IMG/VR virus record: IMGVR_UViG_3300036770_005052
Coordinates: 80,423-144,422 of that record
Strand: one strand, 5' to 3'
Length of the DNA stretch: 64,000 bases
Source of the DNA: a virus
Shown: in pieces, positions 1-9,800 of the stretch
Position numbering within the stretch: position 1 is the first letter of the stretch
Layout of the letters: every line of letters starts with the position of its first letter
Program-made: the position numbers and the translations under genes
Notes under the pieces: model-generated
The model's input: the letters and a program-made list of their open reading frames with translations, nothing else
Databases searched by the model: none
What the model was told of the DNA's origin: nothing

Positions 1-25
1 ACTACTTTTTTGAAGGGAAATTAAT

Positions 26-3000
26 ATGGAAAGGGATATTGAAGTATTTGGTAATGAAGTTTATTTCAATGAAAGAGTAACTTTTTATAAAAATAATTTT
101 CAATCTTCAAAATATCAACTTTCTGAAATATGGGAATCTGAAAATGAAATTCTTCCTGAAGGATCTTTAGGTGTAGAATCTGACACAAACTTTTTTAAGT
201 TTGGAGATGGGGCTACTAGATGGAATGATTTGCCATATGCCTCAACAAACAGTATTCAAGGAACTCAAGGACTTCAGGGAGTAGGATATCAAGGATCACA
301 AGGTCTTCAAGGAAATCAAGGTATTTCTGGAGCTTTTGCCGGAAAAGGAGACCAAGGTACTCAAGGTCTACAAGGATCTCAAGGTCTACAAGGATCTCAA
401 GGTCTACAAGGATCTCAAGGATCTCAAGGATTACAAGGATTACAAGGAAACCAAGGAAACCAAGGAAATCAGGGATTACAAGGAAACCAAGGATTCCAGG
501 GTGGTCAAGGTTTACAAGGTTTTGCAAATCAAGGATCACAAGGTAATCAAGGTCTTCAAGGGAATCAAGGAATTCAAGGAGTTCAAGGATTCTTAAGTAA
601 CTTCCAAGGAACGCAAGGTATTCAAGGTTCTCAAGGATTTCAGGGGTTACAAGGTAATCAAGGAACACAAGGTAATCAAGGAATTCAAGGTAGGCAAGGA
701 ACTCAGGGTAATCAAGGTCTTCAAGGGAATCAAGGAATTCAAGGACTTCAAGGACCTTTAAGTAACTTTCAAGGAACCCAAGGTAATCAAGGGACACAAG
801 GACTACAAGGACTACAAGGACGCCAAGGTCTACAAGGGTCAATTGGTTCTCAAGGAACTCAAGGATTCCAGGGAATACAGGGTAATCAAGGTCTTCAAGG
901 ACTTGATGGTGCTTTTGCCGGTCAAGGTGTCCAAGGTCTTCAAGGAATACAAGGTCGTCAAGGTGCTCAAGGATTAGCAAATCAAGGAGTGCAAGGAAGA
1001 ATCGGTTCTCAAGGATTCCAAGGAATTCAGGGTCGTCAAGGTGCTCAGGGTCGTCAAGGAACACAGGGACCTTTAAGTAACTTCCAAGGAACTCAAGGAG
1101 CTCAAAGTTCTCAAGGAACCCAAGGACTTCAGGGTAATCAAGGAACTCAAGGATTCCAGGGAATACAGGGCAATCAAGCTTCACAGGGACGCCAGGGATC
1201 TCAGGGTTTAAGTACTCAAGGTTCTCAAGGTATTCAGGGTCGCCAAAGTGCTCAAGGTTTACAAGGATTACAAGGACGCCAAGGATCTCAAGGATCTCAA
1301 GGATTACAGGGTGATCAAGGTACTCAAGGTAATCAAGGACTGCAAGGTAATCAAGGACTTCAGGGTAATCAAGGTAATCAAGGATTGCAAGGCAATCAAG
1401 GACTTCAGGGTAATCAAGGAAACCAAGGACTCCAGGGTAATCAAGGTGTTCAAGGTAATCAAGGTCTTCAAGGTAGCCAAGGTACTCAAGGTAATCAAGG
1501 ACTCCAAGGTAATCAAGGACTCCAAGGACTGCAAGGCAATCAAGGACTTCAGGGTAATCAAGGAAACCAAGGGCTCCAGGGTAATCAAGGTTTACAAGGT
1601 AACCAAGGTTTACAAGGACTCCAAGGTTTACAAGGACTTCAAGGTCGCCAAGGTGGTCAAGGAGTTCAAGGAAATCAGGGACTGCAAGGAAATCAGGGAT
1701 TGCAAGGAAATCAGGGACTTCAAGCTAATCAGGGTCTTCAAGGTCTTCAGGGACTTCAAGCTAATCAGGGTCTTCAAGGTCTTCAGGGTCTTCAAGGTCT
1801 TCAGGGTCTTCAAGGTCTTCAGGGTCTTCAAGGTTCTCTAAGTAATTTCCAAGGAACTCAAGGACTTCAAGGTAATCAAGGTCTTCAAGGACCTCAAGGA
1901 CTTTCTGGAGAATTTGCTGGACAAGGAACGCAAGGAACGCAAGGACTCCAAGGTTCTCAAGGTTTACAAGGTCTTCAAGGTTTACAAGGTCTTCAAGGAC
2001 CTTTAAGTAATTTCCAAGGAACTCAAGGACTTCAAGGACCTTTAAGTAATTTCCAAGGAACTCAAGGTAATCAAGGTCTTCAGGGGCTTCAGGGGCTTCA
2101 AGGGCTTCAGGGGCTTCAAGGACTTCAGGGTAATCAAGGATTGCAAGGAACTCAAGGTAATCAAGGTCTTCAGGGTCTTCAGGGTCTTCAAGGATCCTTA
2201 AGTAACTTCCAAGGAACACAAGGTAACCAAGGTGCTCAAGCAACTCAGGGTGCTCAAGGAACTCAAGCAAATCAAGGAATGCAAGGTCTTCAAGGACCTT
2301 TAAGTAACTTCCAAGGAACTCAGGGAAATCAAGGTGTTCAAGGTAATCAAGGTCTTCAAGGTAACCAAGGTACTCAAGGTAATCAAGGCTTACAAGGTCT
2401 TCAAGGATCACAAGGTCTTCAGGGAATGCAAGGTAGTCAAGGACTTCAAGGACCTTTAAGTAACTTTCAAGGAACCCAAGGTAATCAAGGGACACAAGGA
2501 CTACAAGGACTACAAGGACGCCAAGGATCTCAAGGATCTCAAGGATTGCAAGGTAATCAAGGAAATCAAGGGCTTCAAGGGCGCCAAGGTTCTCAGGGAA
2601 CACAAGGACTTCAAGGTTCTCAGGGAACACAAGGACTTCAAGGTTCTCAGGGAACACAAGGTTTACAAGGTATTGGAATTCAAGGTCCACAGGGAACTCA
2701 AGGAACTCAAGGACTTCAAGGTCTTCAAGGTATACAAGGATTACAGGGATTGCAAGGAATTCCAGGCTCAGGAATTATTTTTATTCAAGATGAAAACGAT
2801 CTAGATAAAACTTTTTATCCTTCATTTTTAGAACAAACAAGTGGAACAACAAGCACAGAATATGTTTCTTCTGAAAAATTAGTTTTCAATCCTTCTTCTG
2901 GAAGTATTGGTATAGGCACAAGTATTATTACAAATACACTTACTGTTGCAGGAACAGCTACTGCAACCTCATATTTTGGAGAGGGAGTTAATCTTGTCGG

Positions 3001-6000
3001 TATTGTAACCCAGTTAGTTCCTGGAATTGGTATTGACATTACTAGCACACAAAATCCAGGAAAGGGTGTAGTCAAGGTAGATGCATACAGACCTGTTGGT
3101 AAAACAATATACGTATCTCAAAATGGTGATGATAATAATACTGGATTAGCAGAAAATTATCCAAAGAGAACTATAAAAGCTGCAGCTTCTGTTGCCTTAT
3201 TTGGTGATACAATTAAAGTTTTCCCCGGATCATATGTAGAAGATAACCCAATTGTATTATCAAAAACAGTATCAGTTGAAGGCACTGAACTTAGAAACTG
3301 TGTAGTTACTCCAAGAAATTTAAATCAAGATTTATTCCATGTTAATAATGGTTGCCATATTACTGATGCGAGTTTTATTGGCGCTCCCATGACAAATGGA
3401 GCTGCTGCTGTTGCTCTTCAACCATTGTCAGGAGTTGCGACTGATAGATTTTTTGATGCGGCAAGAATGATTCGTTTTAATTTGGATTATATTGCTCAAG
3501 AATCTGTTGGATTCTTGACAAGTGGATTTAGTGGATTTGCAGGTAGTCATAGGGAGCAAGATGCAGCTAAACTTATTGATTCTAACTTAAATTATATTTC
3601 AAGCGAAGCAGTCGGATTCTTAACATCTCCTTCTGGATATAACTTTACTTTAAACAATAGTGATTATACCAACTGTAGAGAGGATATTGTCAGCATTATG
3701 CAGGCAGTTTCTTATGATTTGAAAGCAAATAGTAATCGCAAATCAATCGGAGCAGGTTATTCTTACTTTAATAACTCGGGTGGATTAATTCATATTACTG
3801 GAGTTGGTGTTTCTGAGGCAACTATTGCCACACTCGATTATGCAGCTGGAATTGCAACTTATATTATCAATAATCAAACACCTCCAATTTCTTATCAGGG
3901 AGTGGGTAATAGTATACCACAAGTTAAAAATCTTTCAGTAATTCAAGTAGAAGGTGGGTGTGTAGGTGTAGGTACGACTATTGGACAATTAGTTGGAATT
4001 GTAACTAATATGATTGGTGCAGGAACGACATTAAATGCACCTTCAGTGAGATATGGAGTTACATTAGAAAGTCAAGATTGTGCTGACGATATTAAGAGTA
4101 TATGGAAGTGTATAATTTTTGATATTACTAGAGGAGGAAATTCAAAATCTGTTTCGGCTGGAAGTGCATATTATGATGAGGAATGGAATTTGAAATCTGG
4201 AATCTTAAAAAATCCAGATGAAGTTAAACAAACTATAGCTACTATAGATTATTCTTTTAACGTCGCAAGAGCAATAATTAACAATTGCTCTTGGGGAGGA
4301 TATCCCGTAGGTCTAGGGACAATAGTTGTAAATGCATCATATAATGAAAATACAGGCATTACTACAATAACTGCAATAAATCATGGATTATCAAATAATG
4401 ACCCAGTTAAAATTGTTGGTTTAGGGTTTACTTGTCCATCAGGTCCAGGTACAATAATATATCCTAGCGGAACTTATGGTTATGTCTTCCCTGTAAAAAA
4501 TGTTTTAAATTCTGATACTTTTGAAGTAGTTGTTGGACAATCTACATTACCACACACGTATGTTTCTGGTGGAACTGCTCAAAAGTATACTAGTTTCCAA
4601 ACAAAATTTACGCAAGTTAAAGATCTTGCAATGCAAGTTGATTCTGAAACTGGATTTAATAATGTAATTACTTCTTGTTCGGATGTTGCATCTGCACTTA
4701 AAACATGTATAGGTATAGTAACTTCTATTGTTGGATTTGGTTCAACTGCATTTTCATATGTTGGATTTAATACAACATATCCTGGAAATAGAGGTAAGGG
4801 ATTTGATACTATTGTTGGTGTTACAAGCGCATTGTATGAAGAAACATCTGGAAAGACTACAATTAAAGCTCCTGGACTACCAGTCAAGGTTGGCGATTTA
4901 ATTGAAGTTAGAAATCTCACATTCTCTTGTTCATCTGGGGGACCAACATTAACACAAAAATTCCCATCAGGTTATTATGGATATGAATTTTATATTACTA
5001 AAATTAATCAAGATGAGTCATTTGAAATTTACACTGGAGTAAGTACTATTCCTCATACATATGTTTCTGGTGGTTATGTCATAAATCGTACAATAGGCGT
5101 CACAACTGCTCAATATGATAATATCACAGGAATTACTACAATTACTGCACCTGGTTTAATTGTTAAGACAGGGGATATAATTACGTTAAGAGATTTAGAA
5201 TTCTCATGTTCAAGTGGTGCGGGAACAACTACTTTGTATCCTACAGGAAATAGAGGATATGCTTTTGAAGTTTTATCTACAGTCAATGAAAAAGATACTT
5301 TTACTGTAAATGTAGGATCATCAACTATTCCGCACAATTATGTTTCTGGAGGAGTTGTTATTCCACCTTACTCTAAGGGTGTTGGTCCAATCACACAAGG
5401 TCCATATGTAAGAAATTGCACCAACTTTATAGCAGATAGTATTGGAATGAAAGTTGATGGTTTCTCTGCTGAGCCAGGAGATCAAGATGATATCGGTGTT
5501 ACTGGAACAATGAGTGTTGACTCATACACCCAATATAATCAAGGTGGTATTGGAGTTTCTATCACAAATGGTGCATATACCCAATTAGTTTCTATCTTTA
5601 CAATCTGCGATGACATTGGAATCTTTACAAAGTCTGGTGGACAGTGTGATATTACAAACTCAAATTGTTCTTTTGGTAATTATGGTCTAGTATCAGATGG
5701 TGTTGGCGATTACACTACTAAGTCAATATATAGATTTACTGGAGAAGTTGTTGAGGACACTGAAGAAGAAACAGCAACGGTTGTTATTTCAGGAGTCGGT
5801 ACTTATAGACCTTATGATGGTCAAGCAATATATTTTGGAGAACTATACTATCAGGTAAATACAATTAATGTTACCAATGGTGGAAATGGTTACAATCCAG
5901 ATAATCCACCAGTGGTTACAATTAGTTCTCCTGAAGGACCTAATGGAATTACTGCAGAAGCATCCGCAAATGTTAATGAATTTGGTCGCATATCATCAAT

Positions 6001-6490
6001 TGATATCATCAGTAATGGTAGCCAATATTTAAATCCACCGTCAATTACTATAGATGGTAATGGAGGAGCCACTGCAGAAGCTGTTATGTATCCACTATAC
6101 TACAGCATTGAATCCGCTTCACTCCCTTCAGCAGGAATTTCAACGGTGGTTCTGACACAAAATCTAAATAGTATTATTGGAGCAGGAACTACTGTTTATT
6201 TTTCCAGATTAAGTCTCCAAATTGCCACCTCAATATCACTTGAATGGGTTGGTTCTGGTACAAATATCAACACAGCAAAACCAGCATTAGGTGGAGTTAC
6301 GATTCAAGCAAATGAAGTCGATAAGAGAAATGGTGGTCAAGTTGTTTATACAAGCACAAACCAAGCAGGTAACTTCCAAATTGGTGAAGGTATTGTTATC
6401 AACCAGCTTACTGGAACTATTAGTGGAAGATCCTTTAGTCAAAGTTTGTTAAATACAGTAACACCATTGATTATTGCTTTAGGTAGATAA
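26..6490 (+). CDS. Giant collagen-like tail fibre / virion structural protein
   Basis: 2154 residues, ATG preceded by a GAAGGGA ribosome site. Residues 1-75 form a phage-fibre head module ending in a GDGATRWNDLPYA-type motif. Residues about 78-915 are almost pure (G-X-Q)n triplets with X mostly N, L, T or S, broken about nine times by an LSNFQGTQG interruption. Near residue 1023 a DUF1565-like right-handed beta-helix start appears (GKTIYVSQNGDD, then RTIKAA). Three related blocks of about 95 residues follow (roughly 1430-1520, 1597-1690, 1690-1780), each ending PH-Y-VSGG. The C-terminal 50 residues (GNFQIGEG, TGTISG, VTPLI) resemble the end of cyanophage structural proteins. Function by family: trimeric fibre or whisker that contacts the host. 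The stalk has almost no proline, unlike animal collagen. The exact fibre position on the virion is unknown. Confidence 0.88.
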   Translation: MERDIEVFGNEVYFNERVTFYKNNFQSSKYQLSEIWESENEILPEGSLGVESDTNFFKFGDGATRWNDLPYASTNSIQGTQGLQGVGYQGSQGLQGNQGISGAFAGKGDQGTQGLQGSQGLQGSQGLQGSQGSQGLQGLQGNQGNQGNQGLQGNQGFQGGQGLQGFANQGSQGNQGLQGNQGIQGVQGFLSNFQGTQGIQGSQGFQGLQGNQGTQGNQGIQGRQGTQGNQGLQGNQGIQGLQGPLSNFQGTQGNQGTQGLQGLQGRQGLQGSIGSQGTQGFQGIQGNQGLQGLDGAFAGQGVQGLQGIQGRQGAQGLANQGVQGRIGSQGFQGIQGRQGAQGRQGTQGPLSNFQGTQGAQSSQGTQGLQGNQGTQGFQGIQGNQASQGRQGSQGLSTQGSQGIQGRQSAQGLQGLQGRQGSQGSQGLQGDQGTQGNQGLQGNQGLQGNQGNQGLQGNQGLQGNQGNQGLQGNQGVQGNQGLQGSQGTQGNQGLQGNQGLQGLQGNQGLQGNQGNQGLQGNQGLQGNQGLQGLQGLQGLQGRQGGQGVQGNQGLQGNQGLQGNQGLQANQGLQGLQGLQANQGLQGLQGLQGLQGLQGLQGLQGSLSNFQGTQGLQGNQGLQGPQGLSGEFAGQGTQGTQGLQGSQGLQGLQGLQGLQGPLSNFQGTQGLQGPLSNFQGTQGNQGLQGLQGLQGLQGLQGLQGNQGLQGTQGNQGLQGLQGLQGSLSNFQGTQGNQGAQATQGAQGTQANQGMQGLQGPLSNFQGTQGNQGVQGNQGLQGNQGTQGNQGLQGLQGSQGLQGMQGSQGLQGPLSNFQGTQGNQGTQGLQGLQGRQGSQGSQGLQGNQGNQGLQGRQGSQGTQGLQGSQGTQGLQGSQGTQGLQGIGIQGPQGTQGTQGLQGLQGIQGLQGLQGIPGSGIIFIQDENDLDKTFYPSFLEQTSGTTSTEYVSSEKLVFNPSSGSIGIGTSIITNTLTVAGTATATSYFGEGVNLVGIVTQLVPGIGIDITSTQNPGKGVVKVDAYRPVGKTIYVSQNGDDNNTGLAENYPKRTIKAAASVALFGDTIKVFPGSYVEDNPIVLSKTVSVEGTELRNCVVTPRNLNQDLFHVNNGCHITDASFIGAPMTNGAAAVALQPLSGVATDRFFDAARMIRFNLDYIAQESVGFLTSGFSGFAGSHREQDAAKLIDSNLNYISSEAVGFLTSPSGYNFTLNNSDYTNCREDIVSIMQAVSYDLKANSNRKSIGAGYSYFNNSGGLIHITGVGVSEATIATLDYAAGIATYIINNQTPPISYQGVGNSIPQVKNLSVIQVEGGCVGVGTTIGQLVGIVTNMIGAGTTLNAPSVRYGVTLESQDCADDIKSIWKCIIFDITRGGNSKSVSAGSAYYDEEWNLKSGILKNPDEVKQTIATIDYSFNVARAIINNCSWGGYPVGLGTIVVNASYNENTGITTITAINHGLSNNDPVKIVGLGFTCPSGPGTIIYPSGTYGYVFPVKNVLNSDTFEVVVGQSTLPHTYVSGGTAQKYTSFQTKFTQVKDLAMQVDSETGFNNVITSCSDVASALKTCIGIVTSIVGFGSTAFSYVGFNTTYPGNRGKGFDTIVGVTSALYEETSGKTTIKAPGLPVKVGDLIEVRNLTFSCSSGGPTLTQKFPSGYYGYEFYITKINQDESFEIYTGVSTIPHTYVSGGYVINRTIGVTTAQYDNITGITTITAPGLIVKTGDIITLRDLEFSCSSGAGTTTLYPTGNRGYAFEVLSTVNEKDTFTVNVGSSTIPHNYVSGGVVIPPYSKGVGPITQGPYVRNCTNFIADSIGMKVDGFSAEPGDQDDIGVTGTMSVDSYTQYNQGGIGVSITNGAYTQLVSIFTICDDIGIFTKSGGQCDITNSNCSFGNYGLVSDGVGDYTTKSIYRFTGEVVEDTEEETATVVISGVGTYRPYDGQAIYFGELYYQVNTINVTNGGNGYNPDNPPVVTISSPEGPNGITAEASANVNEFGRISSIDIISNGSQYLNPPSITIDGNGGATAEAVMYPLYYSIESASLPSAGISTVVLTQNLNSIIGAGTTVYFSRLSLQIATSISLEWVGSGTNINTAKPALGGVTIQANEVDKRNGGQVVYTSTNQAGNFQIGEGIVINQLTGTISGRSFSQSLLNTVTPLIIALGR
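257..2768 (+). repeat. Collagen-like 9-bp-periodic repeat tract (G-X-Q codons)
   Basis: A repeat of GGN-NNN-CAA/CAG codons runs for about 2.5 kb, giving a strong 9-bp period. Segments are shared with the second fibre gene: 542-637 is identical or nearly so to 7892-7987, and 824-890 matches copies at about 7486-7610. The LSNFQ-coding interruptions are also nearly identical between copies. Long open frames on the minus strand and in the +2 frame here are by-products of the codon repeat. Confidence 0.9.
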
Positions 6491-6491
6491 A

Positions 6492-6854
6492 ATGGCAGCA
6501 GTAGCACTTAATAAATTCAGAACAATTAGAGTTGGTATAACCACCAATAATGTAGGAATATACACTTGTCCAATTGGTGTTGCTTCCATTGTTATTTTGT
6601 CTCAAGTTACAAATATTTCAACTGGAGCCGCAACAAGTACATACACTGTTACTGCTTATCATTCTCGCTCAAAGGAAGCTCCAAATACAGATTATAAATT
6701 TGCAAATGCGGTCCCAATTCCACCAAATGATAGTTATACTTTAGTTTCTGATGGAAGATTGGCATTAGAAACTAATGATGTAATTAAAGTTCAGAGCAAT
6801 GCAAATGGAGCATTAACTTTGCTTTTAAGTGTTTTAGAAACTGCAAAACAATAA
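6492..6854 (+). CDS. Small virion-associated protein of cyanophage fibre loci
   Basis: 120 residues, starting 1 bp after the previous stop, so translationally coupled to the fibre gene. The sequence is beta-rich with alternating hydrophobics (for example TNNVGIYTCP, ASIVILSQV, TLLLSVLE) and has no signal peptide or membrane segment. It looks like a compact beta-sandwich structural protein sitting between two giant fibre genes, which suggests a virion or fibre-accessory role. The exact function is not recognised. Confidence 0.75.
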   Translation: MAAVALNKFRTIRVGITTNNVGIYTCPIGVASIVILSQVTNISTGAATSTYTVTAYHSRSKEAPNTDYKFANAVPIPPNDSYTLVSDGRLALETNDVIKVQSNANGALTLLLSVLETAKQ

Positions 6855-6863
6855 TTAAGATTT

Positions 6864-9800
6864 ATGGTAAGATATAATTCTGGAAGAGTAAGAAAATTTG
6901 ATCAAACAGGTATAACCTCAGATCGATATCAATTTTTGGGTTTAGAGCAAGCAGAACCAGATTTAGGTGATCCTATAGTTGGAGTATCTTCTGTCATCGC
7001 AAATCCAGCTCCTCCAGGAGATCAATATGTATTAGCGGCAGTTGATGGGCAAGTTGGAAAAAGATATTGGTTAAAAAGTACCAATCTTGTAGGAATTGGA
7101 TCCACAGGAACTCAAGGAACTGCTGGTCCTCCTGGATCACAAGGAGTTCAAGGCTCACTCAGTAATTTTCAAGGAACTCAAGGTAGGCAAGGAACTCAAG
7201 GTAATCAAGGTCTTCAAGGGAATCAAGGAATTCAAGGAGTTCAAGGATTCTTAAGTAACTTCCAAGGAACGCAAGGCAATCAAGGTTCTCAAGGAACTCA
7301 AGGTAATCAAGGTCTTCAAGGAACACAAGGTAATCAAGGTCTTCAAGGAACTTCTGGAAATCAAGGTTCTCAAGGTCTACAAGGAAATCAAGGAGTTCAA
7401 GGTGTTCAGGGATTTTTAAGTAATTTCCAAGGAACACAAGGAAATCAAGGTTCTCAAGGTCTACAAGGAAATCAAGGTACTCAAGGTCTACAAGGGTCAA
7501 TTGGTTCTCAAGGAACTCAAGGATTCCAGGGAATACAGGGTAATCAAGGTACTCAAGGTCTACAAGGGTCAATTGGTTCTCAAGGAACTCAAGGATTCCA
7601 GGGAATACAAGGAAATCAAGGTCTCCAAGGTAATTTTGGTAATCAAGGAGTACAAGGAGCACAAGGATCTCAAGGAGTTCAAGGACCTAATGGATCTTTT
7701 GGTGCGAAAGGTGATCAAGGAGTGCAAGGTCTCCAAGGGTTACAAGGAACATCAGTTCAAGGGTCTCAGGGTGCTCAGGGAGTTTTAAGCAATTTCCAAG
7801 GAACTCAGGGTAATCAAGGTATTCAAGGTTCTCAAGGAATGCAAGGAGCTCAGGGAGTTCAAGGATTCTTGAGCAATTTCCAAGGAACTCAGGGTAATCA
7901 AGGTCTTCAAGGGAATCAAGGAATTCAAGGAGTTCAAGGATTCTTAAGTAACTTCCAAGGAACGCAAGGTATTCAAGGTTCTCAAGGTTCTCAAGCAACT
8001 CAAGGTGTTCAAGGAGCACAAGGTTCAATTGGTCCTCAAGGATTTCAAGGACTTCAAAGTTCTCAAGGAATGCAAGGTAATATTGGTAATCAAGGTGGAC
8101 AAGGACTTCAAGGTTTACAGGGAACCCAAGGATTTAGTGGATCCACAGGTTCTAAAGGAGATCAAGGTGCTCAAGGTCTTCAAGGATTACAGGGATCACA
8201 GGGTAATCAAGGATTATCAAATCAAGGACCTCAAGGTCCTCAAGGTTCTCAAGGTTCTCAAGGATTACAAGGTTCTCAAGGAACACAAGGGTTTACTGGA
8301 GGTGAAGGAAGACAAGGAGCTCAAGGACCCCAAGGTGTTCAAGGATTAAGTGGAGGTGAAGGAAGACAAGGAGCTCAGGGACCCCAAGGTGTTCAAGGTG
8401 TTCAAGGTCTTCAAGGTTTTAGTGGTAATGTCGGATCAAAGGGTGATCAGGGCGCTCAAGGTGTTGGAGCACAGGGTACTCAAGGTCTTCAAGGTTTCAG
8501 TGGTAGTATTGGTGGAAAAGGTGACCAAGGAGCACAAGGGATTCAAGGTGTTCAAGGTCTTACTGGAATTTCACCATTAACATCAGCAAGTCTTGCTGTC
8601 ATTGATGCCGCAGTTTCTTCTACAATCAATTTGGGATCTGGAGCAAGACTATCAACGGTTGCTAGTGTCAGTGCAATGGCAACCAGAACTGAAGTTCCTG
8701 GTTCAACTTCAATTGTAGTGTTTGATGGAAATGGAAATAGATCTGCAACAACTGCAGGAAAATATTATTTGTCTGCTGTTTCCAAATTGTTCTATTGGGT
8801 AAATCGTGGTGGTGGTGGATGGGGAGATGACCCAGCTGGTACTACAGTTGAATTGCAGTTTTCTTATGATGGTTCTACAGGATGGACAGCTTTAGATCAA
8901 GTTACAACTTCAATAGTATCTTCCAATAATACTTGGATTCAAAGAGAAATTATATTGTCTAATTTTTCAGGATCTCAATATTATAATGGTGTTTATCTAA
9001 GATTTGTTCAATCTCCATTATCAAGATCTAGTAATGTTGATACTTGGGCATTTACTTCCGTAATTTATCAAGCAGGATCTGCAGGTGGTGGTGGTTCTAC
9101 ATCCACAGGATCTAATTCTTTGGCAGTCATGGATGTTTCATCAACATCTACAATTTCTCTTCCATCATACCCAAGCACATCAGGTGTAAGACTAACCACA
9201 GTTAGTGGCGTTACTGGAATGACATCCAGAACTGAAGTTCCTGGTTCAACTCCAATTGTAGTATTTGATGGAAATGGAATTGCAAATTCCACAAGAACAG
9301 TAACATTACCAAATAGGGTTTATTTGTCAACTGTTAATAAACTTTATTATTGGGTTATTAAAGGTGGTGGTGGATGGGGTGATGAACCTTTTGATACTTT
9401 GTCATTACAATATTCTTATGATGGTACTAATTGGTTAGGTACTATTGATTCTACAGCTTATCAAGATATTTTATCTACAAATACATGGACTCAAAAGTCT
9501 GTAACAGTTCCTGCAGCCGCCAAATATTATAATGGTGTTTACTTAAGATTTTCGCAACCTGGTTATAATACATCTAGTACTTATAGAAGTTGGGCTATAA
9601 CTTCTATTATACCTGATTTTGGTGCTGCTGGTGGGGGAAGTTCTGGTGGATCAACTTCTCTTGCTTTAGTTGATTTATCATCTTCAAATAATTTTGATTT
9701 TCCAACCCCTCAGCCTGGAGCTAGATTAACAACAGTTTCCGCTGTTACTGGAATGGCAACCAGAACTGAAGTTCCTGGTTCAACTCCAATTGTAGTATTT

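Noticed and set aside
216-2690. Long minus-strand and alternative-frame open frames (for example 216-1184 and 1761-2690 minus, 1248-1841 plus)
   Set aside because: They are by-products of the 9-bp G-X-Q codon repeat, giving Leu/Glu/Asp- or Lys/Val-rich nonsense repeats, and they lie fully inside a certain fibre gene.
257-2768. CRISPR-like or satellite array
   Set aside because: The short repeats are in-frame codons of a collagen-like stalk. There are no fixed-length repeats with unique spacers and no cas genes.
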